A stretch of 64,000 bases of DNA, taken from Spirochaetota bacterium. Lineage in GTDB: Bacteria; Spirochaetota; UBA4802; JAFGJZ01. Shown piece after piece: positions 7,884 through 17,376 of this stretch. The first letter of the stretch is position 1. Each line of letters opens with the position of its first letter. The translations under genes and the position numbers were made by a program. The stretch lies in NCBI GenBank assembly GCA_027858855.1, contig JAQIBV010000058.1, forward strand, positions 28,104-92,103, given 5' to 3'. A model generated the notes under the pieces. The model worked only from the letters and a program-made list of their open reading frames with translations. It did not search any database and was not told where the DNA came from.

Positions 7884-9586
7884 GCAGTATTGCCATTGCT
7901 GCGACACGGTCAGGAGACAAAACTGCTCTTATTACAACACCTGACGGAAAAGAATTACGGCTACATTCAGCTTTCGACCCTATAAAAGAGGCTACTCGAT
8001 CAATCTCAGATTTTACCACCAAACCGAACCGGATTATTATCATAGCCGGCTGTGGACTGGGCTATCACGTTAACCTCTTAAAACAGAAGTTCCCTCAAAA
8101 CCTTATAATAGTTCTGGAAAGCAATCCTGAAATGGAAAAGCTCTGCCTTGAGCACTTTCCACAACACCTGTCCGACACCATATCGATACACTCAACTAAC
8201 GAAACAGCAGGCGTTCTGGAAAAACTTGACATCAATTCTTTCAAAGGAACTTCTCTCTTTATTCATAGGCAATCATACAACCTTAATCCCGACTATTATG
8301 ATCAACTCATATCAGATATTTCCCGCTACCTAACTTCACGCATAAGTGATCTATTAACTCGATTTGAGTTTGAACAGCGCTGGGTCGAAAACATTCTTGC
8401 AAACTGTACACTCCTACCACGCTGCTTCCCGAGCTCACTGCTTGCTGGTAGTTTTTCTGGAATGCCGGGTATAATCGTTTCTGCAGGGCCATCACTGGTA
8501 CAATCCATAGCTCTTCTAAAAAAATACCGCAACCATGCACTCATTGTCGCCGTCGACACAGCCTACAAGGTCCTTCTGAAACACGGTCTCGAGCCTCACA
8601 TCGTCATGGTTCTGGATGCACAGAAACAAAGCCAGTTACACTTCTTCGGAACACATTCAGATACAACAGTACTCCTTGCTGACATCGTAAGCTCTCCACC
8701 GGTTATCCGCAATTTTTCTAACCCGATATTTATCAGTACGACTGCAAAGTACTACGACGATGATAGCGGAGTATTGCAACGCGAGACAACTCCCTTTGTC
8801 GATTGGATTGAAAAGCATGTCTCACCCTTCGGCGACATTCAATCAGGAGGTTCAGTAGCAACAAGTGTCTTCGATTTTCTGCTTAACAGTGGCTGTAGCG
8901 AAATTGTCCTTGTTGGTCAAGATCTAGCCTATACCGGCCGCAAGATCCACTCAAACGGCACTCATCACAATGAAAAGTGGGTATCGTTAATTAACCGATT
9001 CAAAAATCTGGAAACAATTAATCAGAACGTAGTTCGCAAACGAAAAATCAAATATGTCGAATCCCTTGTGCCAGAAAAAAAAATAATGAGCGATTTCGTA
9101 CTCGACCTGTACCGTGGTTGGTTTGCCGATTCTGCTCAAAAAATAAAACTCCCTGTAATTAATACAACGGCTATAGGTGCCCATATACCAGGCACAAAAC
9201 GTATCTTTCTCAATGATTTTTTTAAAAACAGAAAGCAACCCACAAAATGCCCAGCAGATATTATCGCAAAAATAATAAAAAACTCACATAAATTCAAAAC
9301 CGAACGTCTGTTAAACGCATTAAAAAAAGGTCTGATAGAATTTAAAAATGTTAACTCGATGTTTGAAAACGAAAACGGATCCACCGCAGACACTGTTTTA
9401 GACTATATTGAAAAAAATGAGCTCGAACCGATATACCGCCCCTTCATGAAAAAAACCCTCATCTACATTTCACGACACAACCTCAGTGAAGATAAGCGAA
9501 ACAAATTGTTACTTGACGAACTGAAGCACACAACCAAAAAGGTTTCCATACTCTTTAAAAAATGCGCGGAGCGTTTACAGGTCTGA
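7880..9586 (+). CDS. Maf/DUF115 motility-associated glycosyltransferase-like protein
   Basis: 568 residues starting in the ATGA overlap with the HDOD gene. The N-terminal Rossmann-like part contains IIAGCGLGYHV (about 53-63). The central DUF115 (MptE-like) domain shows GIIVSAGPSL, VAVDTAYKVLLKHGLEPH and VGQDLAYTGRKIHSNGT, typical of the 'motility accessory factor' family that transfers nonulosonic acids to flagellin in Campylobacter and others. In spirochaetes many such genes exist, so flagellin modification is likely but inferred. Length is near the family's usual 550-650 residues. Confidence 0.75.
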   Translation: MSSIAIAATRSGDKTALITTPDGKELRLHSAFDPIKEATRSISDFTTKPNRIIIIAGCGLGYHVNLLKQKFPQNLIIVLESNPEMEKLCLEHFPQHLSDTISIHSTNETAGVLEKLDINSFKGTSLFIHRQSYNLNPDYYDQLISDISRYLTSRISDLLTRFEFEQRWVENILANCTLLPRCFPSSLLAGSFSGMPGIIVSAGPSLVQSIALLKKYRNHALIVAVDTAYKVLLKHGLEPHIVMVLDAQKQSQLHFFGTHSDTTVLLADIVSSPPVIRNFSNPIFISTTAKYYDDDSGVLQRETTPFVDWIEKHVSPFGDIQSGGSVATSVFDFLLNSGCSEIVLVGQDLAYTGRKIHSNGTHHNEKWVSLINRFKNLETINQNVVRKRKIKYVESLVPEKKIMSDFVLDLYRGWFADSAQKIKLPVINTTAIGAHIPGTKRIFLNDFFKNRKQPTKCPADIIAKIIKNSHKFKTERLLNALKKGLIEFKNVNSMFENENGSTADTVLDYIEKNELEPIYRPFMKKTLIYISRHNLSEDKRNKLLLDELKHTTKKVSILFKKCAERLQV

Positions 9587-9611
9587 TACGAACCCTCCGC
9601 CGGAGATTCGT

Positions 9612-10499
9612 GTGCACGATAAATTTGAACGATTTCTTTGCCCTGCCCTTTCTTTACGGGCCTACACCGCCCTTACAACCGAAACGGCAAAGGCCATTAC
9701 CAGACTTCATAAAACTACACCGAATGCGACCTACGCAATAGCCGAAGCTGTCACAGCAACAGCACTGCTTTCATCGCTGTTAAAACCCGAATCCAGACAG
9801 AATCTGTCATTTAAGATCTCGGGCAGCGGCCCTATGGGAACGATCTATATTCAAACAGATACAACCGGTGCGCTGCGTGGTTATGCCGACAACCCGCAAC
9901 CGGAACTTAGCGAAAAGTTCGAATCCATCGATTTCTCACAGGCCATCGGAGCAGGCGTAATTACTGTCAACCGTGATATAGGAGTAAAAGACGCCTACAG
10001 CGGAGTTTCGCCTCTTGTGTACGGCTCCATAGCAAAAGATACAGCCTATTACCTTACAACCTCAGAACAGATCCCTTCTGCAGTTATAATCGCTTGTGAT
10101 ACCGACTCTGATGGTGTTGTAACCGCAAGTGGCGGCATTCTTATTCAGTCGCTCCCCGACACGCCAGAAGAATCGATAACTATAGTCGAAGAGGCTATGA
10201 AAAAGAGTCAATCCCTGCAACAGCATCTGAACGAAGGTGGCGACATTACATCGTATCTGTCGTATCTGCTTAACAATAACACCCTTGAGCTACTCTCATC
10301 TACACCTCTGCGCTACGAATGTTCATGCACAAAGGATATTGTTACAGCCTCTCTGTCTACCGTATCTGTTAACGATTTGCAAAGCATGATTGATGAAGAT
10401 AACGGTGCAGAAGTCTGTTGTACATTCTGTAGCAAGGCCTATCAATTTTCAAAAGACGACCTGAAAACGATAATCAGCAACAAAGATAGATTACAATAA
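9612..10499 (+). CDS. hslO: Hsp33 redox-regulated chaperone
   Basis: 295 residues from a GTG start. The C-terminus carries the zinc-binding redox switch: Cys237-x-Cys239 and Cys270-x-x-Cys273, with 30 residues between the pairs, within the normal 27-32 range. An additional Cys269 sits next to the second pair. Hsp33 is activated by oxidation and holds unfolding proteins. The gene follows the DUF115 gene by 25 bases and converges on the xer gene, with only 17 bases between the two stops. Confidence 0.92.
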   Translation: MHDKFERFLCPALSLRAYTALTTETAKAITRLHKTTPNATYAIAEAVTATALLSSLLKPESRQNLSFKISGSGPMGTIYIQTDTTGALRGYADNPQPELSEKFESIDFSQAIGAGVITVNRDIGVKDAYSGVSPLVYGSIAKDTAYYLTTSEQIPSAVIIACDTDSDGVVTASGGILIQSLPDTPEESITIVEEAMKKSQSLQQHLNEGGDITSYLSYLLNNNTLELLSSTPLRYECSCTKDIVTASLSTVSVNDLQSMIDEDNGAEVCCTFCSKAYQFSKDDLKTIISNKDRLQ

Positions 10500-10516
10500 A
10501 CCAGTAAAAGATTCTT

Positions 10517-11434
10517 TCAGGCATGCGGGTGAAACTGAGAGTAGACCTGCTTCAAACGGGCTCTTGTGGTGTGGGTATAAATCTGTGTAGTCGATATCGA
10601 ACTATGGCCCAACATATCCTGCACAGCCTTGATATCGGCTCCATTATTCAGAAGTTCGGTTGCAAAACTATGGCGAAGGGCATGAGGTGAAACTGAAGAG
10701 GTGAATCCGCTCTTACGAGCACGCCTGACTATTATGTGGAAAATTCCCCTGACCGTTATACCATGTCCACGAGCATTAACAATAAGCGCCTCATCATGTT
10801 TAAAACCCTTTTTTTCACGACTCAAACGATACTCATCGTAAGCATGCAGAGCCATTTGCCCTAAAAAAACATAACGGTCTCGTCCACCTTTTCCATGTAC
10901 CTTCAATCGACCATTCGCTGCATCCAGATCAGTAACCGACGCACCAGCGACTTCTGAAACACGGCATCCCGTACTGTATATAATATGAAGCAGTGCCTTA
11001 TCCCGGTAGTCTATAAATCGTTCCTCGGGAAAATCAAACAGAAGGTCTATATGCTTGTCATTTAAAAATGAGGGCAAGCGCCTTTTCTTTTTCGGGAACA
11101 GTAGTGTGGCTGCCGGATTTGTCTCAATTATTGAATGATTAAAAAGAAATGAAAAGAAGCGTTTACTACTCGATATTTTACGCTCAATTGTCGCTGAATC
11201 ACATCCACGATCAGAAAGATAACCAATATAGCATTTCAAATCAGATGATGTTACAGTAGTTGCATCAACATCATCATCAAGTACTGAGCAGTCACGCGGA
11301 TACATTTCAGGTTCGGCGTTTATAAGAAATTCGGTAAGTTGTATTAAATCACTGGTATAGGCCGTCACGGTATTATTCGCTGCTCCCCGCTCGGTGAATA
11401 GGTAAGTTGCAAAGTTGTCTATCAGCTCATACAC
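10517..11434 (-). CDS. xerD: XerC/XerD-type tyrosine recombinase
   Basis: The start chosen is GTG at 11434, which overlaps the topA stop (GTGTATGA) and has AAGGAA just upstream; the longer frame to 11494 would read through topA. This gives 305 residues, the normal Xer length. An N-terminal SAM-like core-binding domain (1-100) precedes the catalytic domain with the complete set Arg158, Lys182, His251, Arg254, His277 and Tyr286. Xer recombinases resolve chromosome dimers at dif. Whether it is XerC or XerD cannot be decided by eye. It is the last gene of the nadK-to-xer operon. Confidence 0.88.
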   Translation of the reverse strand: MYELIDNFATYLFTERGAANNTVTAYTSDLIQLTEFLINAEPEMYPRDCSVLDDDVDATTVTSSDLKCYIGYLSDRGCDSATIERKISSSKRFFSFLFNHSIIETNPAATLLFPKKKRRLPSFLNDKHIDLLFDFPEERFIDYRDKALLHIIYSTGCRVSEVAGASVTDLDAANGRLKVHGKGGRDRYVFLGQMALHAYDEYRLSREKKGFKHDEALIVNARGHGITVRGIFHIIVRRARKSGFTSSVSPHALRHSFATELLNNGADIKAVQDMLGHSSISTTQIYTHTTRARLKQVYSQFHPHA

Positions 11435-13532
11435 TGTAATCTTCCTTCTTGGAAGCCTCTTCAACCTCATCAAGAAGATCAAGAAAATAGCCACACGGTT
11501 CGTTCAGACAAACAAGCCGTTCGCCCTTGCCACGAATACGCTTCTTGAAAAGAAGTTTACTGCACTTCGGACAATCCTTACCAGCCGGAATATCACGGGT
11601 TACAAATTCACAATCTGGATACTCAGAACAGGCATAAAAGGGTCTCCCTTTTTTAGAAGAGCGCTTAACCACATCTCCTTCACAGGATGGACACCGTCCC
11701 AAAGGCAATGACTTGGCATTTCGACAATCGGGGAAAGCGCTGCAGGCCAGAAAGTATCCGAACTTACCCAATTTCTTGATCATGGCTGCTCCACACAATT
11801 CACAGACCAGATCAGTAGGCTCATCAAGAACGCCCTTCATATCATCAATGTTTTCCTCAGCCCTATGCACAACTTCTATGAAAGGGGTGTAGAAATCACT
11901 GAGCATCTGATGCCACTCAATCTTTTCCAGTTCAATACTATCCAGCTTCTCCTCCATACCAGAAGTAAATTCAACGGAGACCAGATCAGAAAAGTTATCT
12001 TTAACCAATGTATTAACAAGTTTTCCAAGAACTGTAGGCACCAATTGACGCCCCGAACGGTTAACGTAATATCTTTTTATCAGTGTATTTATGGTTGGTG
12101 CATAGGTAGATGGGCGACCGATACCCGACTCTTCCAAAAACTTTACCAGCGAAGCGTCGTTATACCGCGGTGGTGGCGAAGTAAAGTGTTGCTCGGGCAG
12201 GTGTTCTGTAACTACAACATGATCCCCCTCCTGCACCTTTGGAAAAGTCGACTTCTTAGATTTAGACTCCTTCTCTAATACGGTAAATCCATCAAAGAGA
12301 ACAGTTGTCGCAGATGATCTGAAAAGATACTCTGATCCGTTTATTATAAGGGTATGTATCTCGGTACGTTCAGGAGTCATTTGCGAGGAGACGAACTTTT
12401 TCCAGATAAGGCTATAGAGCTTATACTGCTCGCCCGAAAGTATTTTTTTTATGGAATCGGGTGTACGTAATACTTCCGTAGGTCGTATTGCCTCATGCGC
12501 GTCTTGTGAGCCTTTTTTGTTGGTATAGGTATTCGGCTTCTCTGGCAAATAGTCAACAGAATAAGTATCACTTATATAGGTGCGAACAGATTCTAAAGCT
12601 CCCTGCGAAATGCGTGTTGAGTCAGTTCTCATATAGGTTATAAGTCCGGTCTGTCCCTCTTCACCACCAAGATCGACACCCTCATAGAGTTGCTGAGCAA
12701 CCATCATTGTCTTGGAAGTTGTAAATCCCAGCTTATTTGCTGCTTCCTGCTGCAGTTTGGATGTAATAAAGGGAGCAGTTGGCTTACGTGAACGATTTTT
12801 TGACTTTAATGATTCTATTTGGAATTCACTGTTTTCAAGCAGATTAGTGATGTCGTCGATCTCATCACGAGTAGATATTGATACTTTTTCGCCTTTGAAA
12901 GAAAAGAGTGATGCAGAGTATTCGCGATTCTTGATCTTAAAGTTAATATCATATGTCCAGTACTCTTCAGGAGTGAATGCATCAATCTGCTCTTCACGTT
13001 CACAGATAACCTTCAGCGCCACCGATTGAACACGGCCAGCCGAGAGCCCCTTTTTAACCTTCTTCCACAAAATAGGGCTGATAGAGTAACCCACTATCCT
13101 GTCCAGAATACGACGAGCCTGTTGTGCATTAACCAGACTCATATTCAATTCTCGAGGGTGCTCAACTGCTTCAAGTACTGCACTCTTTGTAATCTCATTA
13201 AATTCGATTCGTTTTATATCGCTACAGAATTTAGAGAGCGAATTAGCTAGATGCCAGGATATCGCCTCTCCTTCACGGTCAGGGTCAGTAGCCAGAAGAA
13301 TTGTACTCGCCTTTTTAGCGTACTTCTTCAGTTCGTTTAAAACCTTAGCCTTACCCCTGATGGTTATATATTCAGGTTCAAAATTATTATCCACATCCAC
13401 AGCCAAACGGGATTTGGGAAGATCAATGATATGTCCGCGTGATGACGAGATAATATACTCTTTTCCAAGGTACTTGGTTATTGTTTTGACTTTTGTTGGT
13501 GACTCGACAATTACCAGCGTCTTTTTATCCAT
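11427..13532 (-). CDS. topA: DNA topoisomerase I
   Basis: 701 residues. The Toprim domain is at the N-terminus (VIVESPTK with Glu10; DPDREGE at 83-89). The catalytic tyrosine is Tyr300 in GLITYMRTDSTR. Three C-terminal zinc ribbons follow (pairs CELC/C..C, CPSC/C..C and CPKC/C..C, about 580-690). It relaxes negative supercoils. The ATG has AGGAAT upstream. The stop overlaps the GTG start of xer, so the two are translationally coupled; dprA lies 182 bases upstream on the same strand. Dense antisense frames here are only shadows. Confidence 0.97.
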   Translation of the reverse strand: MDKKTLVIVESPTKVKTITKYLGKEYIISSSRGHIIDLPKSRLAVDVDNNFEPEYITIRGKAKVLNELKKYAKKASTILLATDPDREGEAISWHLANSLSKFCSDIKRIEFNEITKSAVLEAVEHPRELNMSLVNAQQARRILDRIVGYSISPILWKKVKKGLSAGRVQSVALKVICEREEQIDAFTPEEYWTYDINFKIKNREYSASLFSFKGEKVSISTRDEIDDITNLLENSEFQIESLKSKNRSRKPTAPFITSKLQQEAANKLGFTTSKTMMVAQQLYEGVDLGGEEGQTGLITYMRTDSTRISQGALESVRTYISDTYSVDYLPEKPNTYTNKKGSQDAHEAIRPTEVLRTPDSIKKILSGEQYKLYSLIWKKFVSSQMTPERTEIHTLIINGSEYLFRSSATTVLFDGFTVLEKESKSKKSTFPKVQEGDHVVVTEHLPEQHFTSPPPRYNDASLVKFLEESGIGRPSTYAPTINTLIKRYYVNRSGRQLVPTVLGKLVNTLVKDNFSDLVSVEFTSGMEEKLDSIELEKIEWHQMLSDFYTPFIEVVHRAEENIDDMKGVLDEPTDLVCELCGAAMIKKLGKFGYFLACSAFPDCRNAKSLPLGRCPSCEGDVVKRSSKKGRPFYACSEYPDCEFVTRDIPAGKDCPKCSKLLFKKRIRGKGERLVCLNEPCGYFLDLLDEVEEASKKEDYSV

Positions 13533-13714
13533 AAATATTCCTGTTCCGTCTGTAGTAAATGCGCCGTTGAATCAGAATCACTTTATCTCTGTTTATAAAG
13601 AAGAGAACGACACATTCAGACTAACTGAGCAAAGCAACCCGATTTGTCAAACTATTTGTATAAATCAGTCTTAAAACTGACTGATTACAGGGGTAAATTG
13701 GATACAGACTCTAT

Positions 13715-14881
13715 TCAGACCGGAATTGAGAGCCTGTTACCGGTACGTTTCACATAATCCCCCAGCTCAAGCAGTAGCAAAAGTTCGGTAACTTTTGACG
13801 GTGAGAACTCTGAACTACGTATCAGATCGTCACTCTCTCTAATACCATCGCGAATCAACGAGTAGAGTCGCAGCTGATCCACAGACAACTGGCTAATATC
13901 AGGTAGGCAATGACCGTTTTTTTCGGACATCGAGTTATCGGATTTCCGATGTGACCCGGATGTCACCTGATCCGGGAACAGAATCCCGGAATTTTCTGAA
14001 TCGATCTCCTCTTCGTCATTTGTATATGAATCTGAAAAGAGCTGTTCATGACTCAACAATGCAACAGCTCCCTGATTAATTAGTCGAAACGAGCCTGTAT
14101 AGGCTGAATTATAGGGATACGACGGCGTAACAAACAGATCACGGTTCTGCTCCACGGCACATCGCGCCGTAATCAGAGCGCCACTGCGAATTCCAGCCTT
14201 AACCACAACTGTAGCACGGCATAATCCACTTATAATCCGGTTACGACGCACAAAGGTCCACTTCATCACCCCGACTCCTGGTGGATGCTCAGAAATTAAT
14301 GCCGATCCAGAGCTTGAGCGAATACTCTCGAAAAGATCACGGTTTTCACAGGGATAGATGCGATCAAGACCACAGGCTGTAACCGCAATGGTCGCGGCTC
14401 CGTTACGCAAGGCCGAGACATGGGCCTGTCTGTCAACACCACGAGCTATACCACTGACAATAACATGTCTCTTTGCGGCAATTCCACAGCACAGACGATC
14501 GGTAACGATCTTTGCTTCAGCATCAATACTACGACTGCCGACAATCGCAACAGCCGGCCCCGGTGTAAAGTTTCCCTGACGATAAAGCACAAGTGGCGGA
14601 TCAGGGATTGAACGAAGAAGCTGCGGATACGCAGATGATGAAAATGGAATAATTTCAATACCATGATTGGCACATCTTTCAATAACACGATCAGCCGCCT
14701 CATGTACATCAGATCCGTAAATCTTTTTAACATGAGCAACAGAGGTTAAATACTCTTCACGAAGCCTGCTGAATATGTCTCGAGGGGTTGAAGTTTCAAG
14801 ATTAAGGAGAGTTTCACGATAAACTGGAGCAGAGAGAAGAGAAAGAAGCAGCAGATAATAGCCATCCCCTTCAATCATCAT
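13715..14881 (-). CDS. dprA: DNA-processing protein DprA
   Basis: About 388 residues from the ATG at 14881 (GGGGG upstream), which overlaps the stop of the TPR lipoprotein gene; a longer frame starting at 14902 is less likely. The extended Rossmann DprA core shows GSRSID, SGIARGVDRQAHVSAL and GLDRIYPCENRDLF. A C-terminal winged-helix-like part (about 325-385) follows an acidic linker. DprA protects imported single-stranded DNA and loads RecA in transformation. With ComEC at 4335-6200 it supports natural DNA uptake as at least an ancestral trait. Confidence 0.93.
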   Translation of the reverse strand: MMIEGDGYYLLLLSLLSAPVYRETLLNLETSTPRDIFSRLREEYLTSVAHVKKIYGSDVHEAADRVIERCANHGIEIIPFSSSAYPQLLRSIPDPPLVLYRQGNFTPGPAVAIVGSRSIDAEAKIVTDRLCCGIAAKRHVIVSGIARGVDRQAHVSALRNGAATIAVTACGLDRIYPCENRDLFESIRSSSGSALISEHPPGVGVMKWTFVRRNRIISGLCRATVVVKAGIRSGALITARCAVEQNRDLFVTPSYPYNSAYTGSFRLINQGAVALLSHEQLFSDSYTNDEEEIDSENSGILFPDQVTSGSHRKSDNSMSEKNGHCLPDISQLSVDQLRLYSLIRDGIRESDDLIRSSEFSPSKVTELLLLLELGDYVKRTGNRLSIPV

Positions 14882-15605
14882 CGACCCCCGCCGCCAGTTC
14901 ACGTGTTATGCGACTCACATTCACCATAGCATCGCTCTCATACTGTTTGCGTGATTCCGGATCAGACTGTAATGATTCCACAAGTGATTGATAAACAGTC
15001 AGTGCTGAATTGCGGTTTCCACTTTCATAAAGCATGCGTCCATAGGCAAAACGAGCTTCATAGTAGTCCGGTTTTTTCTCAACAATAGTCTGTATACGGT
15101 CAAAGGCCTTTTCGTGCTCATTCTTTTCAAAAAAGAGTATCAAAGCAGAGCCATAAAGCGCGTCATAATTATCCGGCTTTTTTTCAATTGCTAAGTTATA
15201 GTGGTAAAGAGCCTTGTCATAGTCGTTTTGCTGTCCAAGTTCACGTGCACGGTTAGCATAGGCCACACCAAGCCGGCGATGAACCTCATGCTCGCCATTA
15301 CCTAAAGCAATTGTCTTTTCAAAAAATTGAATAGATAACTGCCAGTTTTTTCTAACCAGATAGACAGCCGCTAAGGCCTCATAGACGTTAGCAAGACGGT
15401 CTCCTGCCTCAATTTTCTCTTCTATCTGATCTTCGAATCCCTTCGCCTTTTGCATCAGCTCTTTAAGATCTTCGGTCTGTTCGCCCGTAGTAACCCTACG
15501 AACCGACTTTGGCATAAAATAATCCAGAAACTGATCAACAGTACAACCGGCTAAAAGAGCTGGAACCAATAGAATCATAACTATCACCTTTTTATTATAG
15601 CTCAT
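14871..15605 (-). CDS. TPR lipoprotein
   Basis: 244 residues. The N-terminus is a lipoprotein signal with lipobox LLAGC (Cys at residue 21), so the mature protein is probably lipid-anchored. At least three TPR units follow (for example YEALAAVYLVRKNWQLSIQFFEK, VAYANRARELGQQNDYDKAL and ALILFFEKNEHEKAF). It lies 16 bases after the etfA-like gene and overlaps dprA. A scaffold role in the envelope is likely, with no specific partner visible. Confidence 0.75.
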   Translation of the reverse strand: MSYNKKVIVMILLVPALLAGCTVDQFLDYFMPKSVRRVTTGEQTEDLKELMQKAKGFEDQIEEKIEAGDRLANVYEALAAVYLVRKNWQLSIQFFEKTIALGNGEHEVHRRLGVAYANRARELGQQNDYDKALYHYNLAIEKKPDNYDALYGSALILFFEKNEHEKAFDRIQTIVEKKPDYYEARFAYGRMLYESGNRNSALTVYQSLVESLQSDPESRKQYESDAMVNVSRITRELAAGVDDD

Positions 15606-15621
15606 ATTCTAATACGCTCTC

Positions 15622-16578
15622 TTACTTTTTTTTGTTAATTTTTTTTGCCCTAAAACTGACTTTTCGCAATTTTTTGTTATAATTCTCCAAAAACTGGTTA
15701 CAATTATCAACTATTACAACATCAGCGACAAGAAGAAGCGGGGAAATCGGCAATTCTTCGATAAAGACGACAAATTTCTGGCACAATATTTTTTCCAAAA
15801 GATCATAATTACCCTCTTCTCCGACAATCACCGAAAAATCGGTTTCGATTGAAGTAAACAGTTCAGCACAGCTGTTCCACGAAATGGACTCATCCCTACC
15901 ATGAAGAGATTCAGTAGAAAGTGCTGCTCCCTTCATTTTTTCACCGATTGATACTATATAGCGGGTAAAATGCTTCTTATCGGCAACGCCCGATCCAGCA
16001 ATTATCGAGTAGTTAGTTTCCACAGCATGAGCTCGTACAGCTGTTGGATCTTTGGGAAATCGAAACGGAAAATTGGTTATCTGCGCACTCAGCAATGAAG
16101 GAGGTTCCGTAGGATCAACACAAGCACGCACAAAAATCATCATTCCAGGCTCGATAGGCCTTTTTAGGTAATAGCGGAAACTTAGACGTGGTAAATAGAG
16201 CTGCTGTTCCCCGTCTTCAAGCCTGATATCGCAGACATCGGGAATCATACGCAACTGATCCCGGAATCTGTTATGTAAAAAAATTTCAAGTTTAGGGTGA
16301 TATAGTGAGATAATCGTAACAATTTTTTTTTCGACAAGAACTTGTTCGAACAGCTCTGCAAGATCGACATCGGTTGAGAGAAAGCGGCTGTCAGCGACTA
16401 CAATTTGATCAAACGATTCAGAGAATTGATCGGGAACACGACGATCACGGCTGAAAAAAACACAACAGGAGGTTAAACGATTTTTCTTCGCAAAGATTTC
16501 GACATGTGCGCGGAAATTCTGATATAAAAGCGGCCGTTTTCTGAATCTGTCATCAGCAACAGCGAGAAGCTGGGTCAT
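15622..16578 (-). CDS. divergent electron-transfer-flavoprotein alpha-like protein
   Basis: 318 residues, coupled by an ATGA overlap to the etfB-like gene, the usual EtfB-EtfA order. The C-terminal region follows the EtfA pattern in outline (IIAGSGVADKKHF, then a DFSVIVG strand, then VVFIEELPISPLLLVADVVI in place of the usual 'IVAIN..P.API...AD'). The signature FAD-binding segments of EtfA (QVGQTG and SGAIQH-like) are missing and replaced by unrelated residues. It may therefore not bind FAD in the usual way. No acyl-CoA dehydrogenase or ETF:quinone oxidoreductase is in the window. Confidence 0.6.
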   Translation of the reverse strand: MTQLLAVADDRFRKRPLLYQNFRAHVEIFAKKNRLTSCCVFFSRDRRVPDQFSESFDQIVVADSRFLSTDVDLAELFEQVLVEKKIVTIISLYHPKLEIFLHNRFRDQLRMIPDVCDIRLEDGEQQLYLPRLSFRYYLKRPIEPGMMIFVRACVDPTEPPSLLSAQITNFPFRFPKDPTAVRAHAVETNYSIIAGSGVADKKHFTRYIVSIGEKMKGAALSTESLHGRDESISWNSCAELFTSIETDFSVIVGEEGNYDLLEKILCQKFVVFIEELPISPLLLVADVVIVDNCNQFLENYNKKLRKVSFRAKKINKKK

Positions 16579-17306
16579 ATATTAAACATACCCTGAGAGT
16601 CCATAGCAGCAATCAGAGAAACAGCCTTATCCTCACTCTCTCCAGTATAGTTATCCTTACGGGCTATCTCACTTGCCGAAACAGCTGGAAAAACACCCTC
16701 CTCTTTACAGCTCTTTTGTACGGGGTTGATATACTCATCACAACAGGCAAGGCGGTCCCGAAGCGAAGGATATCTAAGCTTTTTTACCGAACGCAAGGAG
16801 ATAATACGGGTTTCAAAGGGGAGTTCTATATCATGGTCATTTTTAAAGGATGTCAGATGAAAGTGATCGCTATCAAGAGAGACGGATTTAACTTCGGAGT
16901 GGTAAGGCAGAGACATATTCAGAGCTATAAGCATCGGTATACTGTTAGTACAGCAGGTTTCACAATGGTAACCGGCAATGATAATATCATTCTTTCCAGG
17001 ATTAAGCGCATCAGCAAAATATTCAGCTCTCTTAAACGGGTCAAAGCTGAACGGAAACTTAATCCACTCGATTGAATCACAACCAAGTGACTTGACTTCA
17101 TCATAAACAGGACGGCGTTCAAAGGAATCAAGCAGTACTGCTGTAACAGGAATCTGATATTCATCTTTAAGACCGAGGGCAGCTTCAAGAGCAAAAGCTG
17201 AATAGCTGTCAAGCCTTACCGGACAATCGCTATAATCAAAAGTCCCATTTACAAGATCAACACAATCAGGCTCCGGAAGTGTTTCTAAACATACAAAAAT
17301 TTCCAT
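16575..17306 (-). CDS. electron-transfer-flavoprotein beta-like protein
   Basis: 243 residues matching the EtfB pattern: MEIFVCLETLPEP at the start, YSAFALEAALGLKDEY near 35-50, SLGCDSIEWIKF near 73, DIIIAGYHC, ALNMSLPY and RYPSLRDRLA near the end. In canonical EtfB these parts bind AMP and contact EtfA. The 'G...D..tGqvg' segment is altered to GYHCETCCTNS, with three cysteines. It sits 70 bases downstream of nadK. Redox partner unknown; see the finding on this pair. Confidence 0.65.
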   Translation of the reverse strand: MEIFVCLETLPEPDCVDLVNGTFDYSDCPVRLDSYSAFALEAALGLKDEYQIPVTAVLLDSFERRPVYDEVKSLGCDSIEWIKFPFSFDPFKRAEYFADALNPGKNDIIIAGYHCETCCTNSIPMLIALNMSLPYHSEVKSVSLDSDHFHLTSFKNDHDIELPFETRIISLRSVKKLRYPSLRDRLACCDEYINPVQKSCKEEGVFPAVSASEIARKDNYTGESEDKAVSLIAAMDSQGMFNI

Positions 17307-17376
17307 AATACATATCCTCGTGAAACAGAAACGTCCTCTTTATTATTTCGGTCTGTTTATAGCGTATATTTAGGCA

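Noticed and set aside
11415..12278. Plus-strand frames inside topA
   Set aside because: Antisense to a clear TopA; shadow reading.
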